This document shows positions 1 through 9,310 of a stretch of DNA of 64,000 bases, one piece after another. Numbering within the stretch: position 1 is the first letter of the stretch; each line of letters starts with the position of its first letter. Origin of the DNA: Shewanella fodinae (GTDB lineage Bacteria; Pseudomonadota; Gammaproteobacteria; Enterobacterales; Shewanellaceae); assembly GCF_014651955.1 (NCBI RefSeq), contig NZ_BMXW01000003.1, positions 163,145 through 227,144 of the forward strand. The letters are read 5' to 3'. Position numbers and translations under genes: made by a program. The notes below the pieces were generated by a model, which saw only the letters and a list, made by a program, of their open reading frames with translations, searched no databases and was not told where the DNA came from.

Positions 1-1128
1 CAGAATCGGCTCCAGCTTGGCGGTGAGGTTCTTCAAATCGAAATCCACTTCACCTTCGTAAAAATCCGCGGCGTCATTGAGCAGTTGGTCTATCTGCCCG
101 GTTTCTTCCCCCACCGCCACCATCTGCAATACCAGTGGTGTAAACAGGTGGCTGGCATTGGATACCCGCAGCATTGACTCTCCGGCCTCAATACCTCGGC
201 GCATATCAACAATCTTGTCGTGCATGTAGCTGTTATCAACTGCGTCAGCCACGAGGCTCAACGCCTGCGTCATGGGCACGCCAGCGCTCAGCATCATGGC
301 AAAGCTACGGCAGTAACGCGCCAGGGTGGAACGTTCAATAATTGATCCGACAGCAGGAATATGCAGTTTCCACTGATCCCATTGTTTCTCGCCTTTCTCG
401 GTGCGATGCCAATAGCGGATCCCCACCACCGTCAGTAACAAGGCAAACAACATCAGTGGCCAGTAATGCACAAACAGGTTAGAAGTTCCGATCAGAATAC
501 GCGTGGGCAATGGCAGTTCGGCGTGAAAACGGGCAAACATATCGGCAAATTTGGGGATCACCATAATATTGAGGATCACCAAAGCCAAAGCGACGGCTAT
601 CAACACAAAGGTGGGGTAACGCATGGCTGATTTAATCCGCCGCCGCGTTTCCTGTTCCCGCTCAAGATACACCGACAATTGTATGAAGGCGTCTTCCAGC
701 TTGCCGGTGTTTTCGCCAACATGCACCATCGATACAAACAAGGCATCAAACACATCAGGATGATGATTCATCGCCGATGACAGAGTATGACCGGCGGTGA
801 GTTGTTCCGACACATCTTGCAGCGCTTCTCTCATCCGCTGCGAGTGGGTGGTTTCCGACAACCCGGCAATAGCGCGTAATATCGGAATGCCACTGCGGGT
901 CAGCGAGTACATTTGTCGGGTAAAAATCTGCAGTTCATCCAACCGAACCTTGCGCCTTAGCAGGCTGGATAAATCCAACTGTTGCCGTTGTTTTATTGCA
1001 CGCAACTGCAATGGAATAACCGCCCTTGCCAGCAACTGATCGGCCGCCGCGCTCTCGGATGTCGCCTCCAAAGTGCCACTGACAGCCAGTCCTTTACCAT
1101 CGCGTCCGCGATATTCATAGAGCGCCAT
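1..1128 (-). CDS. mshG: MSHA biogenesis protein MshG (inner-membrane platform), 3' end missing
   Basis: Reading the minus strand from the ATG at 1128 gives an open frame that continues to the window edge (376 residues, begins MALYEYRGRDGKGL). It matches the GspF/PilC family: two T2SSF domains, each with a conserved segment ('FTRQMYSLTRSGIPILRAI' and 'YCRSFAMMLSAGVPMTQAL'), and hydrophobic membrane segments between them ('FVLIAVALALVILNIMVIP', 'YWPLMLFALLLTVVGIRYW'). Family role: polytopic inner-membrane platform of the MSHA type IV pilus, working with the MshE ATPase. The start overlaps the mshE stop by one base (TGATG), so translation is probably coupled. Only the last few dozen residues should be missing. 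Confidence 0.93.
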   Translation of the reverse strand, partial: MALYEYRGRDGKGLAVSGTLEATSESAAADQLLARAVIPLQLRAIKQRQQLDLSSLLRRKVRLDELQIFTRQMYSLTRSGIPILRAIAGLSETTHSQRMREALQDVSEQLTAGHTLSSAMNHHPDVFDALFVSMVHVGENTGKLEDAFIQLSVYLEREQETRRRIKSAMRYPTFVLIAVALALVILNIMVIPKFADMFARFHAELPLPTRILIGTSNLFVHYWPLMLFALLLTVVGIRYWHRTEKGEKQWDQWKLHIPAVGSIIERSTLARYCRSFAMMLSAGVPMTQALSLVADAVDNSYMHDKIVDMRRGIEAGESMLRVSNASHLFTPLVLQMVAVGEETGQIDQLLNDAADFYEGEVDFDLKNLTAKLEPIL

Positions 1129-2885
1129 CAGCGAGCCTCATCCCGAGCTTGTAGATCCTGCGACAAAGCCTGCGGACTTTCAGAGACATCCTCCACCAGC
1201 TTGGCGACTTCTTCGATAGTGGTTAAGCCCTGCTGCAGATAGTTCAACGCCGACGCCAGTATTGGGGTAAACAGGGGGCTCGCTTTAGCCGCCTCAGCAA
1301 ATGCCTGCGGGTTACCCATCCGCATGGCATCAATCATGGCTTCGTCCAGTTCCAGCAGTTCAAATACACCGATACGACCGCGATAGCCAGTACCGGCACA
1401 GCTCTGGCACCCCGTGCCCACACGAAATGTGGCTTGACTGAAGTCCTGCTGGCTAACACTGGCTAACCAGGTGCGTTCCTGGGTAGTAGGTTGATAAGGT
1501 ACGCCACAGTTTTTACACACCCGGCGTACCAGTCGCTGGGCAATAATGACCCGTAATGCGCTGGCCACTAAATAACTGGCGGCCCCCATATCCAGCAAGC
1601 GCAATGCGCTGGTAATCGCGTCGTTAGTATGTAGGGTGGACAGTACCAAGTGACCAGTCAGCGCCCCACGCAGACCGATTTCCACGGTTTCGCGGTCACG
1701 CATTTCCCCCACCATGATGATATCCGGGTCCTGACGTAACGTGGTGCGCAGTACGTTGGAGAAATCGAGGCCAATCTTATGGTTAACTTGTACCTGATTG
1801 ATACGGGGCAACTGATATTCCACCGGATCTTCCACCGTGATGATCTTGCTCTCGGCTTTGTTCAGTTCGCTAAGAATACCGTACAGCGTAGTGGTTTTAC
1901 CGCTACCGGTCGGGCCGGTTACCAACAACATGCCATGGGGCCGTTTAATCTGCCGCCGTACTCGGTTAAGAATGTAAGACGGCATCCCGGTTTCATTTAG
2001 CGTCAGCAGTCCAGCGGATTGATCTAACAGACGCATCACCACCGATTCACCGTGGTAAATGGGCATGGTGGACATACGCACGTCGATTTGATGGCCCTTC
2101 ACTTCGATATGAAAACGGCCATCCTGCGGCAAGCGTTTTTCGGAAATGTCCAGCCCGGCCATTAACTTAAGACGCAACACCAGTGCCGAAGCAATGTTGA
2201 CTTCCTTGAGCACAGTCTCTTGCAACAAGCCATCCACTCGCTGGCGGATACGCAGCGATTTATCGCCAGGCTCGATGTGAATATCCGATGCCCTAACTTG
2301 CACTGCATCTTCAAAAATGGTCTGTAACAATCTGACGACTGTGGTTTCATTGTCACTGTCGCCCTGGGTCAGACTGGCAAGGTCAAACTGCTCATCGGCG
2401 GCATATTCCTCTTCCAATCGCCCGGCCATCTCAGCTATATGGCCGGTAAGGCGATAGAGGTTATCAAAGGCATCAAATAGCTGTTGTTCCTTCACGACCA
2501 CCAGCTCAAGTCGGCGCGGTGCCAGCAGCATTTCCAGTTCATCTAATGCCTGCAAATCTGCGGGATCGCTCATGGCGACTTGCACACTGTCGTTACTAGC
2601 ACTCACCACCAACGCCCGGAAACGGCGCGCCTGCGCTTCTGTCAGCAGGTTGACCACTTCGGCAGGGATCGCCCGGCGACTGATATCGACCAAGGGAATA
2701 TTCAACTGCTGCGACAAGAACTGCAGCAGTTGGTCCTCGGTAATGTAGGCCATATCAATCAGTGTTCGCCCGAGTTTACGTCCGGTTTTTTTCTGCTCAG
2801 CCAGTGCATTGTGCAACTGCTGTTCTGAGATGATCTGTTCCTGAACCAACAGGTCACCAAGGCGCATTTTCAGCTTAGGCTTCAC
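1128..2885 (-). CDS. mshE: MSHA pilus extension ATPase MshE
   Basis: 585 residues, GspE/PilB family. The N-terminus carries two tandem MshEN motifs (residues about 8-31, starting RLGDLL, and 37-60, starting KLGRTL), which in Vibrio MshE bind c-di-GMP. Walker A GPTGSGKTTT lies at about 324-333. A Walker B/Asp-box region (IIMVGEMRDRET) follows, then a four-cysteine zinc motif (CKNCG...CQSCAGTGYRG) near 465-500. Family role: cytoplasmic hexameric ATPase powering MSHA pilus assembly. The start is GTG, overlapping the mshN stop (GTGA); an internal ATG at 2867 would lose six residues but keep the first MshEN motif. Confidence 0.96.
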   Translation of the reverse strand: MKPKLKMRLGDLLVQEQIISEQQLHNALAEQKKTGRKLGRTLIDMAYITEDQLLQFLSQQLNIPLVDISRRAIPAEVVNLLTEAQARRFRALVVSASNDSVQVAMSDPADLQALDELEMLLAPRRLELVVVKEQQLFDAFDNLYRLTGHIAEMAGRLEEEYAADEQFDLASLTQGDSDNETTVVRLLQTIFEDAVQVRASDIHIEPGDKSLRIRQRVDGLLQETVLKEVNIASALVLRLKLMAGLDISEKRLPQDGRFHIEVKGHQIDVRMSTMPIYHGESVVMRLLDQSAGLLTLNETGMPSYILNRVRRQIKRPHGMLLVTGPTGSGKTTTLYGILSELNKAESKIITVEDPVEYQLPRINQVQVNHKIGLDFSNVLRTTLRQDPDIIMVGEMRDRETVEIGLRGALTGHLVLSTLHTNDAITSALRLLDMGAASYLVASALRVIIAQRLVRRVCKNCGVPYQPTTQERTWLASVSQQDFSQATFRVGTGCQSCAGTGYRGRIGVFELLELDEAMIDAMRMGNPQAFAEAAKASPLFTPILASALNYLQQGLTTIEEVAKLVEDVSESPQALSQDLQARDEAR

Positions 2886-4081
2886 TGACGGTCTCCTATC
2901 TGGGCAATTCGGTTTTCAATATATGCTCGGGCATTCAATGACAGGTTATCTCGCTGCAGTGCCTGACGGTAAGACGCCAGTGCTGAGGGGTAGTCACCGG
3001 CAGCATCTTGCGCATGTGCCAACCCCATCCACCAGCGGCCATCGTCGGCAGCAGATGCAATCAACCGCTGGTAGCTCTGTTGTACCAAGGTCCAGTTGCT
3101 GTCTTGCTGTCCCAGTTTTGCCAGGGTCAGCCATTTATCGGTGGCCAACTCTGAGCCATCAGCAATATGTTGCAAACTAGCCTGCGCCGCAGCGGACTTG
3201 CCCTGCGCCAGTTGTACCCGCCCAAGCAGCAACCAGAACTGTTGCTGTGAGGGAAAATTATTTATCCCGAGTTGCAACAAAGCCGCAGCTTCGGTTAACT
3301 GTCCCGCGCCATAGTACAGCGCTGCTAACTGCTTACGCGCCGAATGCAAGGCCGGATAGAGTTCCAGCGCCCGTTGCATTGCCGCCGCAGCCGCAGTGAA
3401 GTCGCCATTTTGCTGCGCATTCATTCCTGCCTGATATTGCCGCTGTGCCAGTTGCTCTGGCGTCAGTTTTACTTCGGAGATCTCCATTTTGCCGGGGGGC
3501 TGTGCGGTTGCCATTTTGGGCGCTGGCTCTGGTTGCGCAACGGCTTGCTCAGGTGCAATTGCGCTCTTGGCATTAAATGATGCGTTATTATTCACATCTT
3601 TAGCAGTTGTGTTATTAGATGTCTCAGCGTTAACAGCTGGTGCGTCTGCAGCGACTGTCACCGGCGTTGATACTGGTGACGCAACCGCTAACTGCGGCGC
3701 TGATTCCTCGCCAGCATGTGTCGTAAGCTGCGGCTGCGGCGTGGTAACCTCAGGTGCAGCAGTGGGCAACGATACGGCTACTTGATTGTCTGCGGTTTTA
3801 GGCATAGCGACAGTTGTTGAGGCCGAGGATGGCGCGGTTACTGTGTCAGTCTTTACGACTAAAGGCGCTTGAGTTGTGCCTGCCTCATGGTTGCGGTTGA
3901 ATACCGACCAGCCATAAATGCCAGCGGCAACCAACAGTGCTCCAGCCAGTAATCCTAACAACAGCAGTTGCCAGGATGCCAAGCGCCGGGCCTGGGCCTG
4001 CGTATTCTGCGGCACACCAGACAAGGCATGCGGCTGTTGGCGCTGGTCGAGATCTTTCAGCATCTGATTGACAACGCTCAC
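2882..4081 (-). CDS. mshN: MSHA biogenesis protein MshN (TPR protein)
   Basis: 399 residues beginning MSVVNQMLKDLDQRQ, the usual MshN opening. One membrane segment at about 37-58 (LLLLGLLAGALLVAAGIYGW) is followed by a long low-complexity Ala/Thr/Val/Pro linker to about residue 200, then a C-terminal TPR-like helical array (YQAGMNAQQNGDFTAAAAAM and similar units). This predicts a short cytoplasmic tail, a membrane anchor and a periplasmic TPR domain, likely an assembly scaffold. GTG start with a good GGAG ribosome site; start and stop both overlap neighbours by 4 bases (mshM and mshE). Confidence 0.9.
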   Translation of the reverse strand: MSVVNQMLKDLDQRQQPHALSGVPQNTQAQARRLASWQLLLLGLLAGALLVAAGIYGWSVFNRNHEAGTTQAPLVVKTDTVTAPSSASTTVAMPKTADNQVAVSLPTAAPEVTTPQPQLTTHAGEESAPQLAVASPVSTPVTVAADAPAVNAETSNNTTAKDVNNNASFNAKSAIAPEQAVAQPEPAPKMATAQPPGKMEISEVKLTPEQLAQRQYQAGMNAQQNGDFTAAAAAMQRALELYPALHSARKQLAALYYGAGQLTEAAALLQLGINNFPSQQQFWLLLGRVQLAQGKSAAAQASLQHIADGSELATDKWLTLAKLGQQDSNWTLVQQSYQRLIASAADDGRWWMGLAHAQDAAGDYPSALASYRQALQRDNLSLNARAYIENRIAQIGDRQ

Positions 4082-4977
4082 CAGAATACTCCTTTAAAAT
4101 ATGTCGCCGCAGCCACGAGAAGAAGTAACAATGAACCCGCCCATAGCCAGCGAAAGCTGGCAAGCGGTGACGCATCTTCGGTATCGGCAACCGCTGCCTG
4201 CAACTGTTTATTCGTCACCGTGGCAAGTCCCGCACCATAGCTCAGCAACAACGCTTTATGGGCAAGAATGTTAATCAGTCGTGGAATGCCGCGTGACGAC
4301 TTCGCCAACTTTTTCACGGCGGCGGCACTGAACAGTGGCACACCGTGATAACCCGATACCGCCAAACGGTGTCGTAGATATGCCCCGACCTCAGCGCTGC
4401 GCAGCGGCCGCAACTGATAACTAAAGGTGATGCGCTGCCGCAGTTGGCGAAATCGCTCTTGTGCCAAGCGCTGATCCAGTTCTGGCTGTCCAAACAACAC
4501 CACTTGCACCAACTTGCGCTGTTCAGTTTCCAGATTAGTAAACAACCGCAATGCTTCTAGGCTGTCATCGGGCAACGCCTGCGCTTCATCCAGCACCAGC
4601 ACAATCTGCTTACCCTGAGCACTCAGCGTTAGCAATTGCTGCTGGATAAGCCCAGTCAAATGCTGCTGATCTCGCACTGACTCCAGCAAAATACCCAGCT
4701 CCTGTGCAACAGCCGCTCGCAGCTCTGCAGGTGTCAGATAGGGATTCGGCAACCAGGCACAGACAAACTGCTCTGACAGTTCATTAAGCAGTTTACGGCA
4801 GATAAGCGTCTTGCCAGTGCCGACTTCACCAGTGACTTTGATAAAACCTTCGCCAGTTTGTAAAGCGACCTGCAGCACTTGCAACGCCTCCACATGGGGC
4901 GGCAATCCGAAAAAAAATTCAGTGTTCGGCGTCAATGCAAACGGCATGCTGCGCATACCAAAGTGCTGCAGATACAT
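4078..4977 (-). CDS. mshM: MSHA biogenesis ATPase MshM (ExeA/GspA-like)
   Basis: 299 residues of the ExeA-like AAA family. Walker A GEVGTGKT lies at about 50-57, Walker B VLVLDEAQ near 128, and a sensor-type arginine region (RGIPRLINILAHKALL) later. A single C-terminal hydrophobic segment (LWAGSLLLLLVAAATYF) suggests membrane anchoring by the tail, shorter than ExeA proteins with a peptidoglycan-binding domain. By analogy with ExeA it may help insert or position the MshL secretin. Sits directly between mshL and mshN in the operon. Confidence 0.9.
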   Translation of the reverse strand: MYLQHFGMRSMPFALTPNTEFFFGLPPHVEALQVLQVALQTGEGFIKVTGEVGTGKTLICRKLLNELSEQFVCAWLPNPYLTPAELRAAVAQELGILLESVRDQQHLTGLIQQQLLTLSAQGKQIVLVLDEAQALPDDSLEALRLFTNLETEQRKLVQVVLFGQPELDQRLAQERFRQLRQRITFSYQLRPLRSAEVGAYLRHRLAVSGYHGVPLFSAAAVKKLAKSSRGIPRLINILAHKALLLSYGAGLATVTNKQLQAAVADTEDASPLASFRWLWAGSLLLLLVAAATYFKGVFW

Positions 4978-4992
4978 GGCACCTCTGGTGTA

Positions 4993-6684
4993 TTAGTTAC
5001 TCTGCGGATACCAACGATCCAGCAGTGATTGTGAGCGTTTCAATTCCTGTGTCCAAGTATCGCCTTCCACGACTGTCGGCTTCAGCAGGATAACCAGCTC
5101 GGTTTTCTGCACCGCTTTCACTTTGTTAGTGAAAAGTTGTCCTAAAAGGGGCACATCGCCCAGTAACGGCACTTTCGACACCTGCTCGGATGTATCACTT
5201 TTCATCAGTCCACCAATCACCACTACATCGCCGGATCTAGCGCGGATAACCGTATCAGACTCACGAATTTCGCTTTGAGCAAGCGGAACATCAATGGTAT
5301 CTGCCCCTACTTGAATGGACTTTTGCTGATCCTGAACATTGGTGACGGATGGATGTACATGCAGTAGCACATTACCGACATCATCAATCTGCGGCGTCAC
5401 ATCCAGCGCAATGCCTGAGAAAAACGGCGTTAACTGCACGTCTGGAGTGGTTGTTGAGGTGGCGGAACTGGCAACCGTGGTAGAAGATACATTGGTGACG
5501 TAATATTCGTCAGTACCCACTTTAATCACCGCCTTTTGATTATTGGAGGCGGTAACTCGGGGGCTGGATAACACATCCACATCCCCCTGTGTATCGAGCA
5601 AGCTGATCAGCGCCGAGAAATCGGACCCAGTTAATGCCAGAGAGGTCACGCCGCCCAACGACTGGCTGATAGTGTTACCGATCTGTCCTGGGCTGGTATT
5701 GAAGCGTACCTGGGTGTTACCGTGCGCTAAAGCACTGCCGAGCACATCTTGCCACTGGATACCTTGTTGGTAACCGTCCGACAGACGCACTTCCAGAATC
5801 TTGGCTTCCAGAATCACTTGGCGCTGCAGATGATCTTCCGATTGTTTAAGGAAGTTGTGGATCTGTCGCAATTCATCTGGGTAAGCTCGCACCGTTACCA
5901 ATCCCGCCTGCGGGCTGACAACGACACTGCGGCCATCACCTGACTTACCGATAATCGCTTCCAGGGTTTTCTGCAACTGCGCCCAAAAATCCGTTTTAGT
6001 TTTAGAACTGATAAACGTGCCGTTGGATGTATTGTTCTGGTTATTGTTATAACCGCCGTTGTTATTACCCGAATTGCTGCCAGAACTGTTACCGTTACTG
6101 CCAAACATATTATTGTTATTGGAATTACGGTTGTTATTATTGTTGTTGCTATCACTAATGCGGCCAGAACTGACCGAAGTCAGCGACAAGCCGACCCGTT
6201 CCATATCCAAATAATTCATCGGGAAGGTTTCGGTGCGCATCCCCGCAGGATACACCCGTAAAACTTTACCATCGCGACTGATTTCATAGCCGTAGATATC
6301 CTGCACCACTTTCAGTACTTCGCTGAGCGTCACTCCTTTCAACGATAGCGAAATCGTACCGCTGACATTAGGATGCACCGCAACACTGAGCGGTGTACCT
6401 TCAACCAAGCTAGCAAAAAATACCTTGGCATCGACATCGTGCGCAGCCACGTTAAAACGACGTTCAGCCGCCACTGGCGCTGCAAGGCCGCCAAGCAAAT
6501 TATTGCCGGTCAATTCCTGCTGGAGCTGCTGCGGCAAAGGTGCTGCTGGGGGCACAGATTTAGCGGTAGCGGGTTGTAACGAGTCCCGCAGAGCCGAGCG
6601 TGAAGCTTCTGGCGCCTGACGCGTGGTCTGGCAAGCCACCAGCGTTACAGCAAGCAAAGGCGCAATAAAAATAAGTTTGCTCAT
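4993..6684 (-). CDS. mshL: MSHA outer-membrane secretin MshL
   Basis: 563 residues with a lipoprotein signal (MSKLIFIAPLLAVTLVAC), N0/N1-type domains, and the C-terminal secretin domain (VLSSPRVTASNNQKA ... VVIGGLMKSDTSEQVSKVP ... LGQLFTNK). Family role: multimeric outer-membrane channel through which the MSHA pilus exits. An unusual Asn/Ser/Gly-rich stretch (about residues 178-224, coding region roughly 6013-6150) separates the N-terminal domain from the 'TFISSKTKTDFWAQL' segment. Stop and start are close to neighbours (15 bases to mshM, 3 bases from mshK). Confidence 0.95.
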   Translation of the reverse strand: MSKLIFIAPLLAVTLVACQTTRQAPEASRSALRDSLQPATAKSVPPAAPLPQQLQQELTGNNLLGGLAAPVAAERRFNVAAHDVDAKVFFASLVEGTPLSVAVHPNVSGTISLSLKGVTLSEVLKVVQDIYGYEISRDGKVLRVYPAGMRTETFPMNYLDMERVGLSLTSVSSGRISDSNNNNNNRNSNNNNMFGSNGNSSGSNSGNNNGGYNNNQNNTSNGTFISSKTKTDFWAQLQKTLEAIIGKSGDGRSVVVSPQAGLVTVRAYPDELRQIHNFLKQSEDHLQRQVILEAKILEVRLSDGYQQGIQWQDVLGSALAHGNTQVRFNTSPGQIGNTISQSLGGVTSLALTGSDFSALISLLDTQGDVDVLSSPRVTASNNQKAVIKVGTDEYYVTNVSSTTVASSATSTTTPDVQLTPFFSGIALDVTPQIDDVGNVLLHVHPSVTNVQDQQKSIQVGADTIDVPLAQSEIRESDTVIRARSGDVVVIGGLMKSDTSEQVSKVPLLGDVPLLGQLFTNKVKAVQKTELVILLKPTVVEGDTWTQELKRSQSLLDRWYPQSN

Positions 6685-6687
6685 GCG

Positions 6688-7017
6688 TTATCTCTTCTTA
6701 TTTGGCTCGGTTATTTTTTCGAACAGACGCAACCTACGGCCATCTGCCAGTACCACTTCATTGGCCCCAATATGGCGGATTGCCGTACCCTGCAATCGCT
6801 CGCCAGCGCGATATAACTGATTATTAATAATGGCGTTAGCACCTGTGGGCCCTTGAATAATACTGTTCAACACCAGCGGGGCGTCAGCGTCCTTACGGTT
6901 AGCATCCACGGCTACCATACCGGCAGGTGGCATAGTGGGGTCACGCAAACTGGTCGCGTAACTAGGCGCTGGCAGCATTAACAACACCAGCACAACAACA
7001 TTAATGAGATGCCACAC
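6688..7017 (-). CDS. mshK: MSHA biogenesis protein MshK (PilP-like)
   Basis: 109 residues. A signal-like N-terminus (WHLINVVVLVLLMLPAPSYA) is followed by 'LRDPTMPP' and a small beta domain with 'NSIIQGPTGANAIINNQLYRAGERL', typical of MshK, the periplasmic protein thought to act like PilP between the inner-membrane complex and the secretin. The start used is GTG, overlapping the end of mshJ by 17 bases; no better ATG exists before the signal sequence. Confidence 0.85.
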   Translation of the reverse strand: MWHLINVVVLVLLMLPAPSYATSLRDPTMPPAGMVAVDANRKDADAPLVLNSIIQGPTGANAIINNQLYRAGERLQGTAIRHIGANEVVLADGRRLRLFEKITEPNKKR

Positions 7018-7663
7018 TGATAAAATCCTTATTAATGCTGACGGTGTATAACGCCAGTTTAATGCTGGCTTCGGGGAACTGCTGCACTTGGTAATCCAGA
7101 CTTTGCCAATACAGTTTCTCCGGCATGTTTTCTACCGTACGGATAAATTTCAATACTGAAAAATAGTCACCCTTAAATGTCAGGCTAATGCCATGGCTAT
7201 AGAGGTTCATCTGGCCCTGGCTATCGCTCTTATCCCCCACCACTAACAGCGGCGTTGGCGCAATGGAGTGAAATTCTTGTAACTTTACCCCGGGACTCTG
7301 TCGCAGCAGTTTGGTCAGTAACGCTGGCATCCGCTCGGCAGGGATGAGATCAACGGTCTCGCTGTTCAGCTGCTGATCCAGCAGCGCAATCTGTTGCTGC
7401 AAGATGTCAATCTGCTTGAGTAATGACTGATTAGGATCCTGCGCTAACCGTTGCTGCAACAAGGCAATCTGTTCACTATTGCCTTTGCTTAGATTTTCAG
7501 CAGATTGCAGCTGTTGCTGCTGACGCTGATACTGCAACCATACGGACTCTAGCGGCAGGTACAGCAACACAGCGACCAGCAGCCAACAAACACCGGCCAC
7601 CATTACCCGCTCACGCCGGGATAATTGGTCAAATTTCGCCGCAACATTACCGAAAGCACTCAT
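7001..7663 (-). CDS. mshJ: MSHA biogenesis protein MshJ (PilO-like)
   Basis: 220 residues. One N-terminal membrane segment (VMVAGVCWLLVAVLLYLPL, about 20-38) is followed by a Gln/Leu-rich coiled coil (about 42-100) and an alpha/beta periplasmic domain. This is the PilO/GspM architecture, expected to pair with the PilN-like product of the preceding gene. ATG start overlaps the end of that gene by 4 bases. Confidence 0.87.
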   Translation of the reverse strand: MSAFGNVAAKFDQLSRRERVMVAGVCWLLVAVLLYLPLESVWLQYQRQQQQLQSAENLSKGNSEQIALLQQRLAQDPNQSLLKQIDILQQQIALLDQQLNSETVDLIPAERMPALLTKLLRQSPGVKLQEFHSIAPTPLLVVGDKSDSQGQMNLYSHGISLTFKGDYFSVLKFIRTVENMPEKLYWQSLDYQVQQFPEASIKLALYTVSINKDFISVASH

Positions 7664-8262
7664 TGTTTTTCTGCCTCCGGGGCCGCCGTGGTCAGCCGAA
7701 ATGCCAGCGGTGGTTGCTCCCCGCGATTCATGGTCATAGAAGCGAACGCCTTGCCTTTAAAACTGTCGGTATCCCCCAGACGCACGACCCAATTCGGGAT
7801 ATTTTCCGGTTTCAGGGTATAGCCCTCAAACAATAAGCTTTCAGGTGCTAAACGGATATGGGATAACCAGACACTGCCATCCGCTACTGCGGCTAATTCC
7901 TGCAACATGTTGGTAAATCCAGAAGACTTGAACTGCTCGCGTTTGGTCAATTCATTCAGCAACAACGTTTTTAACTGCTGCTCCTGAGTCATTTGGCTCA
8001 CTTTTGCCTGTAGTGTCACCGCCGGCTGATGTTTAGCCAACGCCTGTTGTAAGCTGTCTTTTTGCTGTTCCAGCACGTTATTCTGTTGTTGCACGGTTTG
8101 CAGTCGCTGGTTGATTTGCTGCTGTTGCCACCAGATGGAAATCAAGATCCCGCCGCCCAACAATAGCAGTACCAGCGATATTATTATGGTTCTGGCAAAG
8201 CTCAACCGCAGTTTTGCGGGCAGTAATTCTGCACTAAATAGATTGACTCGGGTTTTACTCAT
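7660..8262 (-). CDS. MSHA biogenesis protein MshI2 (PilN-like)
   Basis: 200 residues from ATG at 8262 (MSKTRVNLFSAELLP). 'VNLFSAELLP' resembles the PilN opening 'INLLPWR'. One membrane segment (IIISLVLLLLGGGILISIWW) and a Gln-rich coiled coil follow, then a small ferredoxin-like fold. The start was chosen because it makes an ATGA overlap with the upstream gene, the pattern seen through this operon; a longer frame reaches 8280. Family role: inner-membrane partner of MshJ. Confidence 0.85.
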   Translation of the reverse strand: MSKTRVNLFSAELLPAKLRLSFARTIIISLVLLLLGGGILISIWWQQQQINQRLQTVQQQNNVLEQQKDSLQQALAKHQPAVTLQAKVSQMTQEQQLKTLLLNELTKREQFKSSGFTNMLQELAAVADGSVWLSHIRLAPESLLFEGYTLKPENIPNWVVRLGDTDSFKGKAFASMTMNRGEQPPLAFRLTTAAPEAEKQ

Positions 8263-9134
8263 GCGCCACCCCGTTGCCATTCGCTAAAGGCTAACTCCGC
8301 CATTTTGGCACCGACTTGGTCACAGTCAACAACCTTTACCGGCTGATTAAAATTAACGGCTACCGCTTTGGCCAGTGCGTCAGTTTCCCCTTGTACCAAC
8401 AAATCAATGCTAGCGACCGGTGGTTGTCGCAGTTGGCTTTCAAAGAAATCCATCGAACGCTGGATCTCTAGGCTCAGGTTATCTGCCACCCCCAAACGCA
8501 ATGCCTCAACACCGACTGTATCCAGTTCACGAAAACCACGAATACGCCGGTGCATGCAAAGTTCTCCGCCCCGCACCACGGTCAGCAAGACTTCTTCCCC
8601 AGGGACATGACTGATAACCAGTCTTGCATGTGATTCATCGGCAAACAGGTTAGTTGGCATCAGCTCTTCGACAGAGATACCGGCAAAGTTCATACCCGCG
8701 GCATCGGCACTTTGTACGATAGTGGTCAACTCGGTTTTATCGGTGATCACCACTTGCAACTTGTTGCTGTTAGCGAGTGGCGACTCAAAATAATCCAGAT
8801 GGATGTTCTGTGGCGGCATTGCCACCATATCTTTAACAGACCAGAGCAGCGCTTGAGGGATTTCTTCTGGTGGCACGGCGGGTTTATCGGCAATAACCAG
8901 TTGATAATATGTCGGGCAGAGGACCAACTGCAGGGCTGCTGGCCCGAGTTCAGCTGCAAGCGAGTGAAACAGTGACGACCAATTTTGGCTGTGAGGGTAA
9001 CAAGCGCTATACGGAGCAGTAGCAGTTCCTGAGCGGTATACCCACAACGCTTCGGTTCCCAGAAAAATCCCGGTGGGCGCAGCCGCCTGGCGAGGTTTTA
9101 TAAAAGGCATTTTTAGTAGTCGTTTATTTGCCAT
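8259..9134 (-). CDS. mshI: MSHA biogenesis protein MshI (PilM-like)
   Basis: 291 residues from ATG at 9134 (MANKRLLKMPFIKPRQ); a GTG at 9152 would add six residues and neither has a strong ribosome site. The protein has an actin-like/PilM fold character (GIFLGTEALWVYR, 'LVISHVPGEEVLLTVVRGGEL', 'LEIQRSMDFFESQL') and lacks a membrane segment. It is the first gene of the msh run seen here, so the promoter should lie in the 176 bases upstream. Confidence 0.85.
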   Translation of the reverse strand: MANKRLLKMPFIKPRQAAAPTGIFLGTEALWVYRSGTATAPYSACYPHSQNWSSLFHSLAAELGPAALQLVLCPTYYQLVIADKPAVPPEEIPQALLWSVKDMVAMPPQNIHLDYFESPLANSNKLQVVITDKTELTTIVQSADAAGMNFAGISVEELMPTNLFADESHARLVISHVPGEEVLLTVVRGGELCMHRRIRGFRELDTVGVEALRLGVADNLSLEIQRSMDFFESQLRQPPVASIDLLVQGETDALAKAVAVNFNQPVKVVDCDQVGAKMAELAFSEWQRGGA

Positions 9135-9310
9135 ATCAACAATCGGTTCCACATTCTGTAAAAATCGCTTTGCGGGACTTAAATTTCTGGTTCAATGCGA
9201 TTTGACGGCGTCAATAAAATGTCACAGCGTTGCCATTCTACACACTAATTTTTTCATTTTATAAGGAATATTTACGTAAACCCTGCGACAGCGCAAGCCC
9301 AGCGAAATAT
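9135..9310 (-). promoter_or_regulatory. leader region upstream of the msh operon
   Basis: Spacer between csrD and the first msh gene. It is A+T-rich around 9240-9275 on the minus strand (a TATAAAAT box is visible near 9261), but no -35 element sits at a convincing distance. The operon promoter probably lies here; this is inferred from position, not from a strong match. Confidence 0.35.

Noticed and set aside
3489..3785. 98-codon plus-strand frame inside mshN
   Set aside because: Ala/Val-rich shadow of the low-complexity linker of MshN on the opposite strand.
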